Shown piece by piece: positions 35,936 to 47,730 of a stretch of DNA of 64,000 bases. The position numbers were made by a program, and so were the translations under genes. This DNA comes from Tetragonia tetragonoides (lineage: Eukaryota > Streptophyta > Magnoliopsida > Caryophyllales > Aizoaceae). Below the pieces are notes generated by a model. The model searched no databases. It was not told the origin of the DNA and saw only the letters and a list, made by a program, of their open reading frames with translations. Position 1 is the stretch's first letter; every line of letters begins with the position of its first letter. Location: assembly GCA_038025085.1 (NCBI GenBank), contig CM076153.1, positions 15,165,001 through 15,229,000 on the forward strand, written 5' to 3'.

Positions 35936-36927
35936 GCTTTTAACCTTATGTTTATCTGAAAGGTACAATGCAAAAATCATGTTTTACAAAAAGTGAATAT
36001 AATTTCATGAGTGTGAGCTTGTTTTGTTTTTGAATTATGCAGAGCGCCATAAATATACCAAGTGGATCAACTTGATGTGGGAATTCTATCATTTCAATTG
36101 TCATATCTGTCATGAACCTAACTCTGCAGGATATCTTTTGTTGCACCCTATGTACTGAAATCTGGTCTAATATCTTCAAATGGCTTGGCATTACTACTTG
36201 TAAACCCGTAGGGCTCACATAGGAAGCTCAAGTGGTTCCATCCTTAATGTGATCAGAACTTATTGCATTAAGCTAGAAGGATAGCTGTTTGAGCCGCATT
36301 TTATGAAATATAATGTGAGCAGAATTCAGGCTCGTCAACAACTCCATAGATCTATTATTCAAATCTGCAGCTTGATACAATTCAAAATTTATTGTAATCT
36401 TTTTCTGTCTATAAGGATTTCATTAGCCTGTGTGAGTGGTTATTTGGGTTGGCTTTTGTATTGTGTGGAGAGGTGGTTGTTTATGTTCGTTGGCATGTTT
36501 TGTAGTGGCAAAATTGTAAAATTGTATATTGTACTCTCTTTTTTCCCCTAGTGGATGAATAATAAGAGCTTGTTATGTCATATACAGTGTGGTTGGCTAC
36601 AGTTCTTTGAAAATTATACATTTTCCCACCAAATTTTTTTATGGTTTATGTGGTGTTACAAATTCCCGCCTTTTTTGCCACGCTATTAAGTGAGGTAAGA
36701 AATTTTCCACCTTTAAAGTAAAATGGAAAATTTTTGACATTTGTAGGTGTATATAAAGTTAAATTTTCTACAACCAAAAGCGTGGAGAAAATGACACCTA
36801 AAAACGTAAAATTCTCCACATTAATTTTTTCCACGCTTTTTAAGGCATGAAAAACCTTTTTTTTCACATTTATAAATGTCAAAAATCAACTTTTTTAGCG
36901 TGGGTAATTAACATTTTTGTTGTAGTG

Positions 36928-37430
36928 CAGATAAGAGTCCAGAAATTAACAAATCTTGATCAACATTAAGAGCTGTGTAAACTAAACACGTATCTTTGAG
37001 ATAATAAATTGAAAAAGAAACCATTGAATTTAATATCTTGCCAAGTGTGACATATAAAGAAGAATATTCCAATATAATGAATTCTAATTAGCTAGATCAG
37101 GAGCTCCATAACGGGTCTAAAGTATCTAATATCATCATTCATTATGATAAGGAAAGGAAAAGAATGATACGGATTCAGTTAACTTTTTATTTATTTATTT
37201 ATGCATGTAAGAAATAGGAAAATAATAGGGGACTCGTCATGGGCTATACCCTACCTGATGAACATCGTGCCGCTAGTATTTCTCCTGTCATTTAGAAGAA
37301 TACCAAAATTCATATGAAACGGTCTCAACAAATATGATATTATGCTAACGTTATACTCCGTACTTAGCTATAGAAATGATCTTATATGTTGAAGCAACAT
37401 TATTATAAAAGACATTTTGCTAAAAGAATA
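36928..37430. other. Intergenic
   Basis: AT-rich, with no recognised feature. Confidence 0.5.
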
Positions 37431-37458
37431 TAATCCAATTCAACCAGTGAGATTCATT

Positions 37459-37554
37459 TCACCTAATGGCATGACCAAACTCTGCCATCCCATTTGTAAC
37501 ACGATTACCTTCCGTATAGATACGTCTCACAATGACGAATTTGAAAAGTGCCAA
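37459..37554 (-). pseudogene. Retroelement RNase H fragment
   Basis: The minus-strand frame ends RRIYTEGNRVTNGMAEFGHAI plus stop. It matches the C-terminal helix region of retroelement-type RNase H domains (pattern REGNxVADxLAxxG). Only ~30 residues remain and there is no adjacent reverse transcriptase, so it is a relic independent of the LINE at 38.9-42.0 kb. Confidence 0.55.
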
Positions 37555-37585
37555 ATAGCGATGTGTGTCAATGATAAGATTACTA

Positions 37586-37612
37586 GTAATGATGCCCGTG
37601 CGATGCACGGAT
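37586..37612 (-). repeat. Helitron-like 3' terminus
   Basis: Read on the minus strand: a GC hairpin (ccgtgcatcgcacgg), a short spacer and then CTAG|T, the arrangement of Helitron 3' ends. If correct, the element runs rightwards from here on the plus coordinate axis. The other end is not located. Confidence 0.4.
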
Positions 37613-38328
37613 TAAGTTATATATTTTTATTATTTTCCTTGTTATTTTATTCTTCAATATTATTTTAAAATATATTTACGCTAATTAAAATTGGATAACG
37701 TTAAGATTAAACATATTGTAAATGCATCTCATTTTGAAGTATTTTTCGATGCGAATACGATGGTACAAATATTATTTTTTTTTGAAGATGTGTAGAAGAT
37801 TACATTTGCTTTTGAAGTTTCGACAAAGATTAAGTTATAACACTTATAAACTCTAGTTATTCATCCCAACTCAAACTCTCAATTTTATTTTTTTAAAAAT
37901 TATTCTAATAATACATTTAATAATGTGACATGACTCAAAACTCACGAAATATACCAACTTTATATATATAGAGAAGATTATTCAATTAATTAGTAGAAGC
38001 TGTGATAGCCGGATAAGCTCAATTTGTAAAATAAATATATAATTAAATATAATGAGAAGGAAGAAATATTATCGATATCTATATATAGTTCGTAGTACAT
38101 GCCCACACGACGCAATATTTTTTCCGATGAAAATGCTCACACGTTGCAATTATATGGAGATGCACCAACTTATTCAACTCAAATGGAATATTATGGTGGG
38201 TACCAATTAATGGGGCCAGAAATAGATGTATGTAAACAGCATGATCAAGCATGAATAATATAATTGGCCACCTTCTTAATTCCAGGATTTTCTCCATGTC
38301 ATATAGCATACACAATGCTGTTATATGG
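37613..38328. other. AT-rich intergenic, possible Helitron body
   Basis: No gene is seen. This is the region the Helitron-like end at 37586 would belong to. Confidence 0.35.
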
Positions 38329-38603
38329 TACTCCTTCGTCTCACAATATAAATCGTTCTAGAAAATTAATTTTTTCCCATATTATAAGTTATTTTAGAGT
38401 TCCAACAAAACATTTATTATTATTTGCCTATTCTACCCTTCTTTTACATTACCTCATTAATTACTCATTTTTTGGCTAAATACAAAGTCAATGGGTAAAC
38501 TAGTCAAGTTTAATTATTTTTGATAGAATTGAAACTATTTAATAACTTTCTTAATTCGTGTGCAAAAACCTTAAACGACTTATATTGTGGGACGGATGGA
38601 GTA
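38329..38603. mobile_element. Stowaway-like MITE, 275 bp
   Basis: 'tactccttcgtctcacaatataa' at the left and 'ttatattgtgggacggatggagta' at the right are inverted complements with mismatches and are bounded by TA dinucleotides. No ORF. Confidence 0.75.
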
Positions 38604-38695
38604 TTATTCTAGTCTAGTAATTAACCGTTTTCGTACAAAAAAAAAAGAATTAAAAAAATAAAAATAGCAGTTTTTGGTTGTCTTTATTATGATAC

Positions 38696-38800
38696 AAATA
38701 GTCTAGTGGTTGATCTTTATATTTACTTGTTTAGGGTAAGGAGTTCGAAGTTGTAAATAACTCGAAAGTGTTAGCATTAGTAATAATGCCAAACTTTCTG
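38696..38800 (+). repeat. SINE-like remnant with A and B boxes
   Basis: 'tagtctagtggttga' resembles a tRNA A box, and 'aaggagttcgaagttg' 40 bases on resembles a B box. The 3' end is not defined. Confidence 0.45.
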
Positions 38801-38989
38801 CAAGTGGATGGATTACTTAAAGCTGGGCCCTCATGAGGTTATTCGGACACAGTACATTCAATTTATTAGCATTAGTGTGTGTTATGATGATGGACTCTTT
38901 CTTTCCTAGGAATGTAGCTTTTTTTGCTCAATCAACAAGGCAGCTTTTATTGAAGATTAGAGCGATTACATAGATTCTTGCCAAAATTG

Positions 38990-40137
38990 CTAGACCATGG
39001 GAATCTCAAGGTTGCCAGTGAAGCAATGAGATGCCGCCCATGCAGCAAGGCAATGAGCAGTAGAATTAAAAGTCCTAGGAAGAAAAATGACAGAGATATT
39101 AAAACTAGAACAGGCTCTAGTGATGTCTTCAAGAGTTCTCCTGAGCCTCCAAGGAAAAGGAGCTCCTTTGTTGATGTAGTCAGCCACCAGTTTTGCATCA
39201 GTGATGATGGTGAGATCTTGCAGCTGCTCATTATCATGGCTCATGATGCATTGGAGGATAGCATATGCCTCAGCAGCAGAGGACTCAGTCTCAGAGTTTG
39301 AGTTTGCTTTTGCCTTTGTGATATTCCCTAGTTCATTGAAGGAGATCCAGGCGTTGAAAGATATGTTCTCCCTTATAGCTGCATCCACAAAGGTAGGCTT
39401 TCTGCCCAGCAAACTTTCTTTAATGATATTGAAATCTTCCTTGGGGGGGGGGGGTTTGAGTGTTGTCTCCTTCAGTGCCCCAGTCAGAGTCAAGTTCTGC
39501 CCATCTTTTGTTGTATTGCATAATCAGGAGAGTTGGGTTAGCATCCCTATTCGAGGTGAAAACTCTCATTTCTTTCTTTCCAGATACAATCAAGGAGTAA
39601 GCAAGCTTTTCTTGCAAAATAATCAGCCATGTCATCTGGGATGCTGAGATGCTTTGCAGGGTAGACACAAGCTTTCAGCCACATGCGATCATCCCAGTCA
39701 CATCTGTTTTCAGTGCGGATCCCAGTTACATTTTCCCCATTTCCAATTTGAAAGCAGTAGCCCTCAAGGATAACATCTCTCCCGTTGAGAATTTCTCTCC
39801 ACTGATTGGAGTCTGAGCTGCAAGGTTGCACAAAAAGGGGGTCGTATCTCCTGCAGTATTTTTTGAGAAGTTGGTCCACCCAGAGTCTCTTTTCTTTGCT
39901 ACAGAGTTGCCATGTGAGCTTGGCTTGAAGGGCTTTATTGGTGTCTTCCATTTTTCTCAGATTTAAACCTCCAAGGGGAATAGGTTGGCAGATTGTGTCC
40001 CAGGATTTATAATAAATTCCTTTTTTGTTTTCATCAAAGCCCCACCAAAAATTTCTCATAGTTGCATCAAGGTCTTTACAGGTTGCTTTTGGGAGAAGGT
40101 TACTGGACATGGCATAAGAGGGGATAGAAGCTGCCAC
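38990..40137 (-). pseudogene. LINE zf-RVT and RNase H region
   Basis: Two frames, 39547-40137 and 38990-39493, form the C-terminal third of the LINE polyprotein. The first has FWWGFDENKKGIYYKSWDTI and GGLNLRKMEDTNKALQAKL, the pattern of the zf-RVT linker region found in plant LINEs. The second has FVDAAIRENISFNAWISF, then SSAAEAYAILQCI and an IITDAKLVADYINKG segment, typical of the RNase H domain of plant L1 elements, where Asp and Glu bind metal. A G11 run near 39444 is a likely slippage site that separates the two frames. Confidence 0.85.
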
Positions 40138-40431
40138 AGCTTGGATTAGGGTAGTTCTGCCAGCAAAGGATAGAGTTTTTCTCTTCCAAGTTTGTATCTT
40201 TTTCTACATTCTCTCAAGGAGGAAGGCAAGTCTGCGTTTCTTTCCTCTGTTTCTGAAGAAAGGAAGGCCCAGGTAGATAGAGTTCTTTTCCATGTTCTTC
40301 AGTCTGAGTTCTCTCTTGACCTTTCTTTTATTCTCCCTTTTTGTTTTTTTGGTGAAGTAGATACCAGATTTGAGCTTGTTTGCGCCAAGCCCTGAGATCT
40401 TTTCCATTGTATTGAGGGTATTGTTTATGGC

Positions 40432-41515
40432 TCAAGCATTTGTCTTATTTGCTTTGGCTAGGATGACCAAGTCATCTGCGTAGAGGAGATGGCAGATGCT
40501 AGGGCAGTTCCTGGCTATAGAGATGCCCTGCCAATTTCCCAATTCAGCCTCCTTTTGAATCAATCGAGAGAGGAGTTCCATGGCTATGACAAAGAGGAAA
40601 GGGGAGAGGGGATCTCCTTGTCTTATGCCTCTAGAGGGTTTGAAGAAGCCATAGGGTCTTCCATTAATGAGCACGGATAGGGAGGTGGTAGTTATACACT
40701 GCATGAGGAGATGGACGAATTTTGGAGGGAAACCCACACTGGTGAGAATCTTTTCAAGGCAAGGCCATTCAATTTTATCAAAAGCTTTGGCCATGTCGAT
40801 TTTTAGGGCCATGAGTCCTTCCTTGGAGGTTGATTTCTGCATGGTGTGGATGATTTCCTGAAGCATGATGGTATTATCATTAATGAGTCTTCCAGGAACA
40901 AAGGCTGATTAAGGGGCTAATGAAGGTATCTAGGTGGGGTTTGAGTCTGTTGGCTAGGATCTTTGAGATGATTTTGTAAGAGATGTTGCAAAGGGATATG
41001 GGCCTGTAGTTTGTAACGCTGGTGGTTTTTTCTGTTTTTCGGATGAGGGCTATGTGGGTATGATTTAGATCTCTTAGAAGGAAGCCATCATGGAAGAAAG
41101 CCTGCGCCATTTTGATTACTTCAAGCCTGACAGTGGACCAGTATTTTTGATAGAACAGAGCAGGAAAACCATTTGGACCTGGGGATTTGGAGGGGTGCAT
41201 TTTCAAGACTACTTTCCCAATTTCCTCATGAGAGGGGATGCTGCACAAATTGTTAGTGGAGCTAGGATCTATTACAGCAGGAAACAAATTAGTGATAGTA
41301 TCAGTACATTCAGGATTTGAAGTTTCAAAAAGATCAGTGAAGTATTTAATAAAAGCATCACCTATTTTGTATTCATCCTCAGCCCAGGTCCCATTTGCCA
41401 GCTTGATAGCTTCAATTTTGTTTCTCCTTCTTCTGTTTATGGTCATGAGATGGAAGAACTTCGTATTAAGGTCATCATCTTTCAAATATTGCACCCTCGA
41501 TCTTTGTCTATGCAT
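40432..41515 (-). pseudogene. LINE reverse transcriptase region
   Basis: The frame 40880-41515 starts near HRQRSRVQYLKDDDLNTKFF and carries the palm entry LRDLNHTHIALIRKTEK and YRPISLCNISYKIISKILANRL. One base is missing near 40900, after which the frame 40432-40866 continues with MALKIDMAKAFDKIEW, GRPYGFFKPSRGIRQGDPLS and LLYADDLVILA. YADD is the polymerase active-site box and FD of AFD the first catalytic aspartate. Active residues survive but the frameshift blocks a full product. Confidence 0.88.
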
Positions 41516-41995
41516 GATGGCTTCTCTAGTATAAAGTTCTCTGAGCTCAGCTTGAAGTTCATGTTCCTCCTGTGAGGAGGAGAGATTGCTATTGATGCCC
41601 TGGAGATGCTCATTTTTTATGGTGATGTTTTTGATTCTGGAGTTTACATTTCCAAAAGTGTTTCAGTTCCATGCCTTCAAAGCATTCTTTGTATGAAAGA
41701 GTTTGTGCTTCAACCTGTAACCCCAGGAGCCTCTAGTATCCTTTCTCCATGCATCAGCAATTGTTTCACCACAGGAACCATCTCTCGTCCACATGGCCTC
41801 AAATTTAAAAGGTCTAGGTCCAATGATTCCTTTCCCATTAGGAGCAACAATTAGCGGAGAGTGGTCAGAGAGGATGGCTGGTTCATGTTTAACTATGGCT
41901 TTTGGGAAAAGGTCACGCCATTCAGTACAGCAGATTGCTCTATCAAGTCTCTCTTTAAGGAAATTTCTTCCATCTCTTTTCCTAGGAATGTAGCT

Positions 41996-43140
41996 AGTTC
42001 TGCCTCAAATCAAACATTACACAGCGGGGATACTATCTAGTACAATTAACACCCAACTAAACCAAGTTAAATGTACTTGTCCCTTTCCCGTTTGATGCAA
42101 AGAAGAAAAAAAGAGTAACATTTTTTACCCCTTGGGCCTTTATGAATTTAAGGAATAGGAAATTTCAACATTGAAACGGATACTACTGAAAAGTCATTAG
42201 GTGTCTTTATTTCACGTTTTTCAGTTAAATTCTAATTTAGTTCAATTCAAATTTAACCAGGTCAGTTCAAATTTGCAATAATGTATGTATAACTATCACA
42301 TCAATTCACATAAAGTTAACTCAAGTAAGTTGGGTTTAATTCAACATATGTTCTGCTGAAATTAAAAGAACATACACTATATAATTGTTACACTCAATAC
42401 ACCATGCAGATTAATCTCCTAAAGTGGTGTTGCAAATTGATACTCTCTCATATCTTAAATTTGCAGCTTGTCAACATATTAATTTACTTCGAGAGGTAAT
42501 TGTGGTGTTGAATACCAATAAGCAAGAGGCGTTTCTTGACTGATAACAATTTAACAACCTCACTCATTTACAAATTATTATCCATACTTCTCTTATTATA
42601 TGATGAAGTTAACAACAAAGAGTCCAAAACTCAATAATCAGGTTCAAAAACCAAAACTCCTACTCCATCCACAGCTCTATAATGTTTGGACGAGTTTTAG
42701 TCGGTAAAAGAAAATACAATTCACTTCATTTCAAATCAATTCAGTTTTTTACTAGGAAAAAGCTCGACGTACGTAATAGTTAGATCATCATATATAAAAT
42801 ACAATCTGAAAAAGTCGTGATGTTTTAACTTTCTACCGTTCAAATGGTAAACAATGGTAAAAACACGAGAAACTTTTTGACACATTCAACTTTCTAACTT
42901 GCTCGATTTTTGTTACAAGGGGAAAAAAACGAGAAGAATAGTCACCTTTTGGTGATCAATTATAAACAGCTACTTTATCATGATATAACATTTTAGTAAA
43001 CAAGAATCATCGCAACATTTCACAGCCTGTGTGCTCTTTGACCCCTTTTACCTATTATCACACCCTGTACAAATATATACAATCAAACAATATCTTTCAA
43101 AACCTTCCCTAAGAAATTAACCACAAAAAAACAATTAATT
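41996..43140. other. Intergenic, promoter side of MGNC gene
   Basis: No gene. A decayed MITE of the 'gtgttctttt' family lies at ~42199-42372 ('ggtgtctttatttc' / 'aaaagaacatacac'). Confidence 0.45.
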
Positions 43141-43141
43141 A

Positions 43142-43144
<3 letters not shown>

Positions 43145-43220
<76 letters not shown>
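43145..43220. repeat. (AT)n microsatellite, ~76 bp
   Basis: Uninterrupted AT dinucleotides about 380 bp upstream of the next start codon. Confidence 0.95.
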
Positions 43221-43327
43221 TCCAAAATAATTCATTTCTTTCATATATAAAAATAATAATTCATTTTAAAAAACAAAACATTTCTTTTATTTATTTTTTT
43301 TAATGGGGAGAAAAATAGCTGGCTGTG

Positions 43328-43350
43328 TGATATATTGTCTATATATTGCA
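43328..43350 (+). promoter_or_regulatory. Candidate TATA region
   Basis: 'gatatattgtctatatattgc' lies ~250 bp before the ATG at 43597 and just before a CT-rich leader (43395-43530) typical of plant 5' UTRs. Placement is inferred. Confidence 0.35.
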
Positions 43351-43596
43351 CAACCTTTTCAGCGCCGCAGAATGATTGTCGGAGCAACACAAACGCACGT
43401 CCTCTCTCTCTCTTTCTAAATTCAACTCTCTCTCTTTAAAAATTCTGTCTATAATTCACTCACTTTTCTCTCATTCAATCTCACACAAACCCCATTATTA
43501 TTCTCTCTCTCTTTCTTCTCTTTTTCCTGAAAAACTTTTTGAGGGAAAGGGAAAAAGAGAAATTTTTTAATTTCTTTTCAATTAAAATAAATAATT

Positions 43597-46442
43597 ATGG
43601 GGAACTGTGCAAACAAGCCATTGACAAGCGAGGAGGGAGCAGCCCCAGCACCTGAAGAGAAGCCATCAGTGGAGACAACAACGGCTGACGTTGTAGCTGT
43701 GGAGAGAGAAATTGTTGTGGATCAAACCAAGCAGGTAATTCATGATGCTGATCAATTGATTGATCCTACCAAGCCTCGATCTCTCGTTCAAATGTTAGAG
43801 GTCATTTAAAATACATGTCCTAATTCTTAATTATAATACTAATATGGTTGTGTTAATGTTGTGCAATATTTATATATATTACTACTATATGTTTGTTCTT
43901 GTTTGAATGTGTTTCTTGTTACTATGCATGTTATATTGCTATTTATGGAATTTATATAGGATCCCCTCCAAAACCTAATTTTTAGCCCGACAAATAAAAC
44001 CTATAACAATTTTGCTACTAATTTTCGAGAGGATTGAGGAGGTAAAAAGTCACATATTTTAATTAAGTACCATAGTCAATGAAGTCTTAGCCGAACGGTT
44101 AAGATTGAGACCGGTGTACATTAGGTTTTAAATTCATTTTTCCCTTCCAATTATATGTAATAAATGTGTTGTACGGACCTATGTGCTTCTCTTAAGCCAA
44201 AAGAAACTAAGGCCCTGTTGTCAATTTTGTGCTGTATTCCGTTTCGCGTTGTCTGATAAGCATTCTGTACTTCATTTTATCTCACATTTTTTTGAATTAT
44301 CCGCGTCATTCCGTTTCATTTCAATCCGTTCCGCTCCGTTTCTCATCGTCCCACACCTCCGTTGAAGAGAACAGGACCTAAGAAGGTACGGTGTGACGAA
44401 TAAACTGACCTATTGAGATATATATTATTCACCTTAATTTTCAATCTTTTCGTGATTTGTTTAGGAATATATAGAGACTATTTTGGATTTATTGAATAAA
44501 TTATTGAGTATCTTATACACGTTTTATAAGTCTATTTGTCTTCTTTTTTCCAAGACGTGATTTTTACTGAGGAAAATTGCTTTTTTTCATTTATATGAAA
44601 TCAGGATGGAGCAATATTTAGAAAATAATAATCCTAGGTATTTTCCCTTACAATATGTGGGTTTTATTTACCTTTATTACCTTTCCTCAAAAATGATACT
44701 ATTGCTATATGCACCAAAATTGTTATGTAATTCTCGCTTAAAGATGTACACATTTTGAAAACAATAGATCTCTTAAAGGATCGTCCTAAATTATTTTTGA
44801 CAATTTCTACACTAATTTGACAATTTTAAAACACTTGTAAATTTTCAAACCGTGACATATTCCGGAGACAATGGACGTGATATCACTTCCTTAATAATGT
44901 GACATTACGGTGTCGTCATCCGATTCATCCCCCTCATATTATTGTACAACCAAGTACCATCAATGATCAATTATTTTAAGTTGCAACCTTTTTCAATTTT
45001 TGCGGGGTAAAAGTAACTATTTGTGTGTTTATTTATGTGGAAAGAATAATTTCAAAACTTTTAACTCTTGTAAATTAATCTCGTCAATTGTTTTAAAAAA
45101 AAGCCTAATTGAAGCTTTTTTGTCACATATTTATTGAATCCATCCAAATTGAATTTTACACCAATACCATAAACTAGATGACAAATTAACGACTAAATTC
45201 CTGTTTAATGTTTTAAAACCTTATTTAAATTTATAATAATACGACAAAACAGTTTCATTTTTATGTTTGTTTGTTGTTTTGTGGATAATAAGCATTTCTT
45301 GAGAATATCTAGAATTAAGAAGAATCTCTTAGGGGAATCTTCCCAAATCAGAATTTATTATACAATGACATGGTAACATGTCCTTTGGTACTATTATATT
45401 CCACACCTGTTATTGGGGCCCTTTGTGTCTTTGGCATTTGTTGTTATGTTTTTCCTTTATTATGTTTGTTATATGGTGTTGGATTTCAATAATTTGTCCG
45501 TAGTTTGTTGGTTTCATTCTCACATTGGCCCTATATGTGCTATGGATATGCCATGACATTAACATGGCAACACACTCATATTTGCGTGATTGGATAAAAG
45601 TTCAATTCATTTGCACCAAACATCCCTTTGTTTGAAAGTCATTCACTTTTATAGTATTAACTTGTACTAGTGTTGTAATTTGTAATAACTAATTGCGGCG
45701 AATTCATGAAGGAATATAACATTGATTGAGTTTTATTTGAGTTGGTTCAAATATATGGTATTAAAGTCAGATGATCAAGAGATTTTATGTTCGAATCACG
45801 GGTCTTTCAATTCCTAAGTCGGATATTTCCGCACATATGTGCTATGAGGAGGTCTGTGTATTATCCACATTTCAAGCCCAATGATTTTTCATGTAAGAGG
45901 GCGTGTTAAGGAATATAACATTGATTGAGCGTCCATGACATTAGCATGGGATAAGATAGTCTTTCCTAAATCCTAATGCATTTTGACATTTATCTTGATG
46001 ATAGCTAATGTTGTGAAACAGGGAAGCTTTTGAAATGAAGGCAATACATAAATCCATAATACTCCTATTTACCATGCTTGTTATAAGTTTTGAAAAAATT
46101 TCTCCCATTGGTTTTGTTTTACAGGATGAAGAAAAGAAGCCTGAAGTTGTTGAAGCCGTGAAGCCAACCGAGGAGAAGGCCGCCGAGCCAGCCAAGGAAA
46201 CCGTGAAGCCAACCGAGGAGAAGGCCGCTGAGCCATCCAAGGAAGCCGCGAAGCCAACTGAGGAAAAGGTCGCCGAGCCAGCCAAGGAAGCCCCAAAGCC
46301 AGCTGTTGAAGCAGCTAAGCCTGTGGCGGTCGTCACCGAGCCAAAGAAGGAAGAAACAAAGCCAGCTGAAGCCGCTAAGAAGCCAGAAGAACCGGCTGTG
46401 AAGAAGGTTGAAGAGGTCAAGACACCCGAAGTAGCCAAGTGA
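43597..46442 (+). CDS. Predicted N-myristoylated Lys/Glu/Pro/Ala-repeat protein
   Basis: Exon 1 is 43597-43734 (46 codons, donor caag-cag|gtaatt) and exon 2 is 46125-46442 (106 codons, acceptor tttacag), both in phase 0, giving 151 residues. The protein starts MGNCANKP: Gly2 fits the N-myristoylation consensus and Cys4 a palmitoylation site, which would anchor it to the plasma membrane. The second exon encodes three 15-residue repeats of the form (V/A)KPTEEK(A/V)AEP(A/S)KE(T/A) from a 45-bp tandem repeat (46158-46292), then KP/EA-rich sequence to PEVAK. The tail is highly charged, likely disordered, without a recognised domain. The 2.4-kb intron contains a SINE-like copy. Function unknown to me; the lipid anchor plus disordered tail suggests a membrane-associated scaffold or regulator. 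Confidence 0.85.
44078..44170 (+). repeat. SINE-like remnant in intron
   Basis: 'tcttagccgaacggttaaga' matches a tRNA A box (tagccgaacggtta). The B box is degraded ('aggttttaaattc'). Confidence 0.4.
45709..45929 (+). mobile_element. SINE-like element bounded by 22-bp direct repeats
   Basis: The interior has an A-box-like 'atggtattaaagtcag' and a B-box-like 'tgttcgaatcacgg', then 'ccacatttcaagccc'. The bases aaggaatataacattgatt followed by gag occur at 45709-45730 and again at 45908-45929 as perfect direct repeats. A related copy is at 51030-51165, and a minus-strand one at ~47045-47295. The direct repeats could be a TSD or part of the element's own termini. Confidence 0.6.
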
Positions 46443-47040
46443 AGAGAATGATCTTAATACATCTAATGCTTGTGTTTGAGGGGGGAAAAAAAGGAAAAAA
46501 AAATTACAAAAACAAGTTTGTCATTGGGTATATAGGGATTTTTTTTCTTTTGGGTCAAGCAGTTAATTGAATTTGGGTTTGTTTCATGGGCTGGCCCAAG
46601 TGTTGGGGGGAAGAGCAAAAACCACCAACAGTTGAGTGTTTGATGATTCATTGACCTTTTATTTTATTATGTTTATTTTCCTGGTTTGGGTCTTTTGGGA
46701 TGAGTTATATTCATTTGGTCTTTGAGTTTTCTCCTTGTATACATTGGGATATGTTGGATTGCTTAGATACAAACTTATTCTGTAATTTTTATTGTCAATG
46801 TTTGTTTTTGGACTGATAACTCTTGAAAAACAAGGCGGTGGTCAACGAATATGTTCTTTTTCACTGAATTGAACTAAATAATAATTTGTAAGAGAAAGAA
46901 TAGAGTACTGAAAAGAGAACAACATCTACCTCTCCCCTCCCCCCTCATGGCAATTAAATGGGCAAAGTAGGGCAAAAAAAAATAATTCTAATAGTCAGTC
47001 TGAATCGATTTGATGATGCCTCCTCAATCCTCATACCTTG
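46443..47040. other. 3' flank of MGNC gene
   Basis: Probable 3' UTR to ~46800 (T-rich with 'tgtaattttt'), then AT-rich DNA. No further gene. Confidence 0.5.
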
Positions 47041-47044
47041 TGAG

Positions 47045-47295
47045 TAAAATCCCACTTAGGGATGGGGGCTCCCATGATTCAAAAACATGACCTTTAAGTC
47101 AGCGATTCAATCATACTCTTGGGAGTGTTAATATTTTCTTTAAGCATGGCCCACATTTCAAACACTTTCCCAGTTTCGTTGTGCGTGTTATCCACCACCA
47201 CTAAGCCAAGTGTAGGATATTGAATAAACATGAGAGTATATAAAAAAATTACGCCTTTAAATCATCTGACTATGATACTATTGGAACCAACTCAA
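47045..47295 (-). repeat. SINE-like element, minus strand
   Basis: On the minus strand it reads 'gagttggttccaatagtatcatagtcaga', then 'aaatgtgggcc' and 'tgggagtttt...' forms akin to the element at 45709-45929. Ends not located. Confidence 0.4.
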
Positions 47296-47730
47296 AAAAA
47301 GCTTAAATTGATGACTGAAAGCCTAAATAATATTATATTCTTTAATAATCTTAACGAATTATAATTGGCCACTGAAAAAGAATTATAGTTGATGATTCAA
47401 AATATCAGTAGAGACCTCTTATCACGAAGATATTCAAAACAATATCCAATCTCAAGTTGTTAAATTAATCTAGCTCTATACTAGCTAGTATTTCTCCTCA
47501 TACTCCAATACAATTATTGAAGAGCAGTGTGCACAATACATTGCCTATCTCTTTTTCTTCTCAACTTCCTTCGGGTCCAAAGTAGCACGTAGATGTATTA
47601 ATAGGACCAAATTTCAACTATAACTAATGCTAATCCTGCCAAGAAAACAGAAACCAAAAAAAACCAAATAAGCCATGATTAAGGTTGATTTCTCAAAATA
47701 AAAGGATACAACATGTTTGCAATAATACGG

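Larger units (their letters stand above)
31944..36927. mobile_element. CACTA-type (En/Spm-like) element, ~5.0 kb, non-autonomous
   Basis: The left terminus CACTACAACAAA and right terminus TTTGTTGTAGTG are inverted complements and carry the diagnostic CACTA end. Subterminal DNA at both ends repeats 'ttttccacgct' and 'agcgtgg' in both orientations (31990-32110; 36660-36910), as in this superfamily. CAG occurs on both sides (31940-31942 and 36928-36930), with one extra C on the left, which fits a 3-bp TSD. No transposase frame is evident. The interior instead holds a CT-rich leader, an ATG at 32339 (MDPMNLQAQLPPFLCSLGL), CAG-rich repeats and a perfect hairpin. It may carry captured host exons. 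Confidence 0.8.
38920..41977 (-). mobile_element. 5'-truncated LINE (L1-type, RNase H-bearing), 3.06 kb
   Basis: The flanks are a perfect 18-bp direct repeat, TTTCCTAGGAATGTAGCT, at 38902-38919 and 41978-41995. A T6 run follows the left copy, which is the poly(A) tail of a minus-strand insertion. Reading minus, the order is the end of an AP endonuclease domain (41990-41560, ERLDRAI and SDHSPL), reverse transcriptase, a zinc-knuckle-type RT-associated domain and C-terminal RNase H. The N-terminal part and ORF1 are missing, so it was dead on arrival. A stop (KAWN*) near 41660 and a frameshift near 40900 confirm further decay. Confidence 0.92.

Noticed and set aside
39201..39647. Plus-strand ORF in LINE
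   Set aside because: Antisense shadow of the LINE RNase H region.
43376..43570. Ser/Leu-rich ORF before the MGNC gene
   Set aside because: It is the CT-rich 5' leader read in one frame, with no domain.
44078..44170. A genuine tRNA gene
   Set aside because: Only the A box is tRNA-like; there is no acceptor stem or intact B box, so a SINE remnant fits better.
46081..46438. Antisense ORFs of 71 and 165 residues
   Set aside because: They mirror the repeat-coding exon 2 of the MGNC gene.
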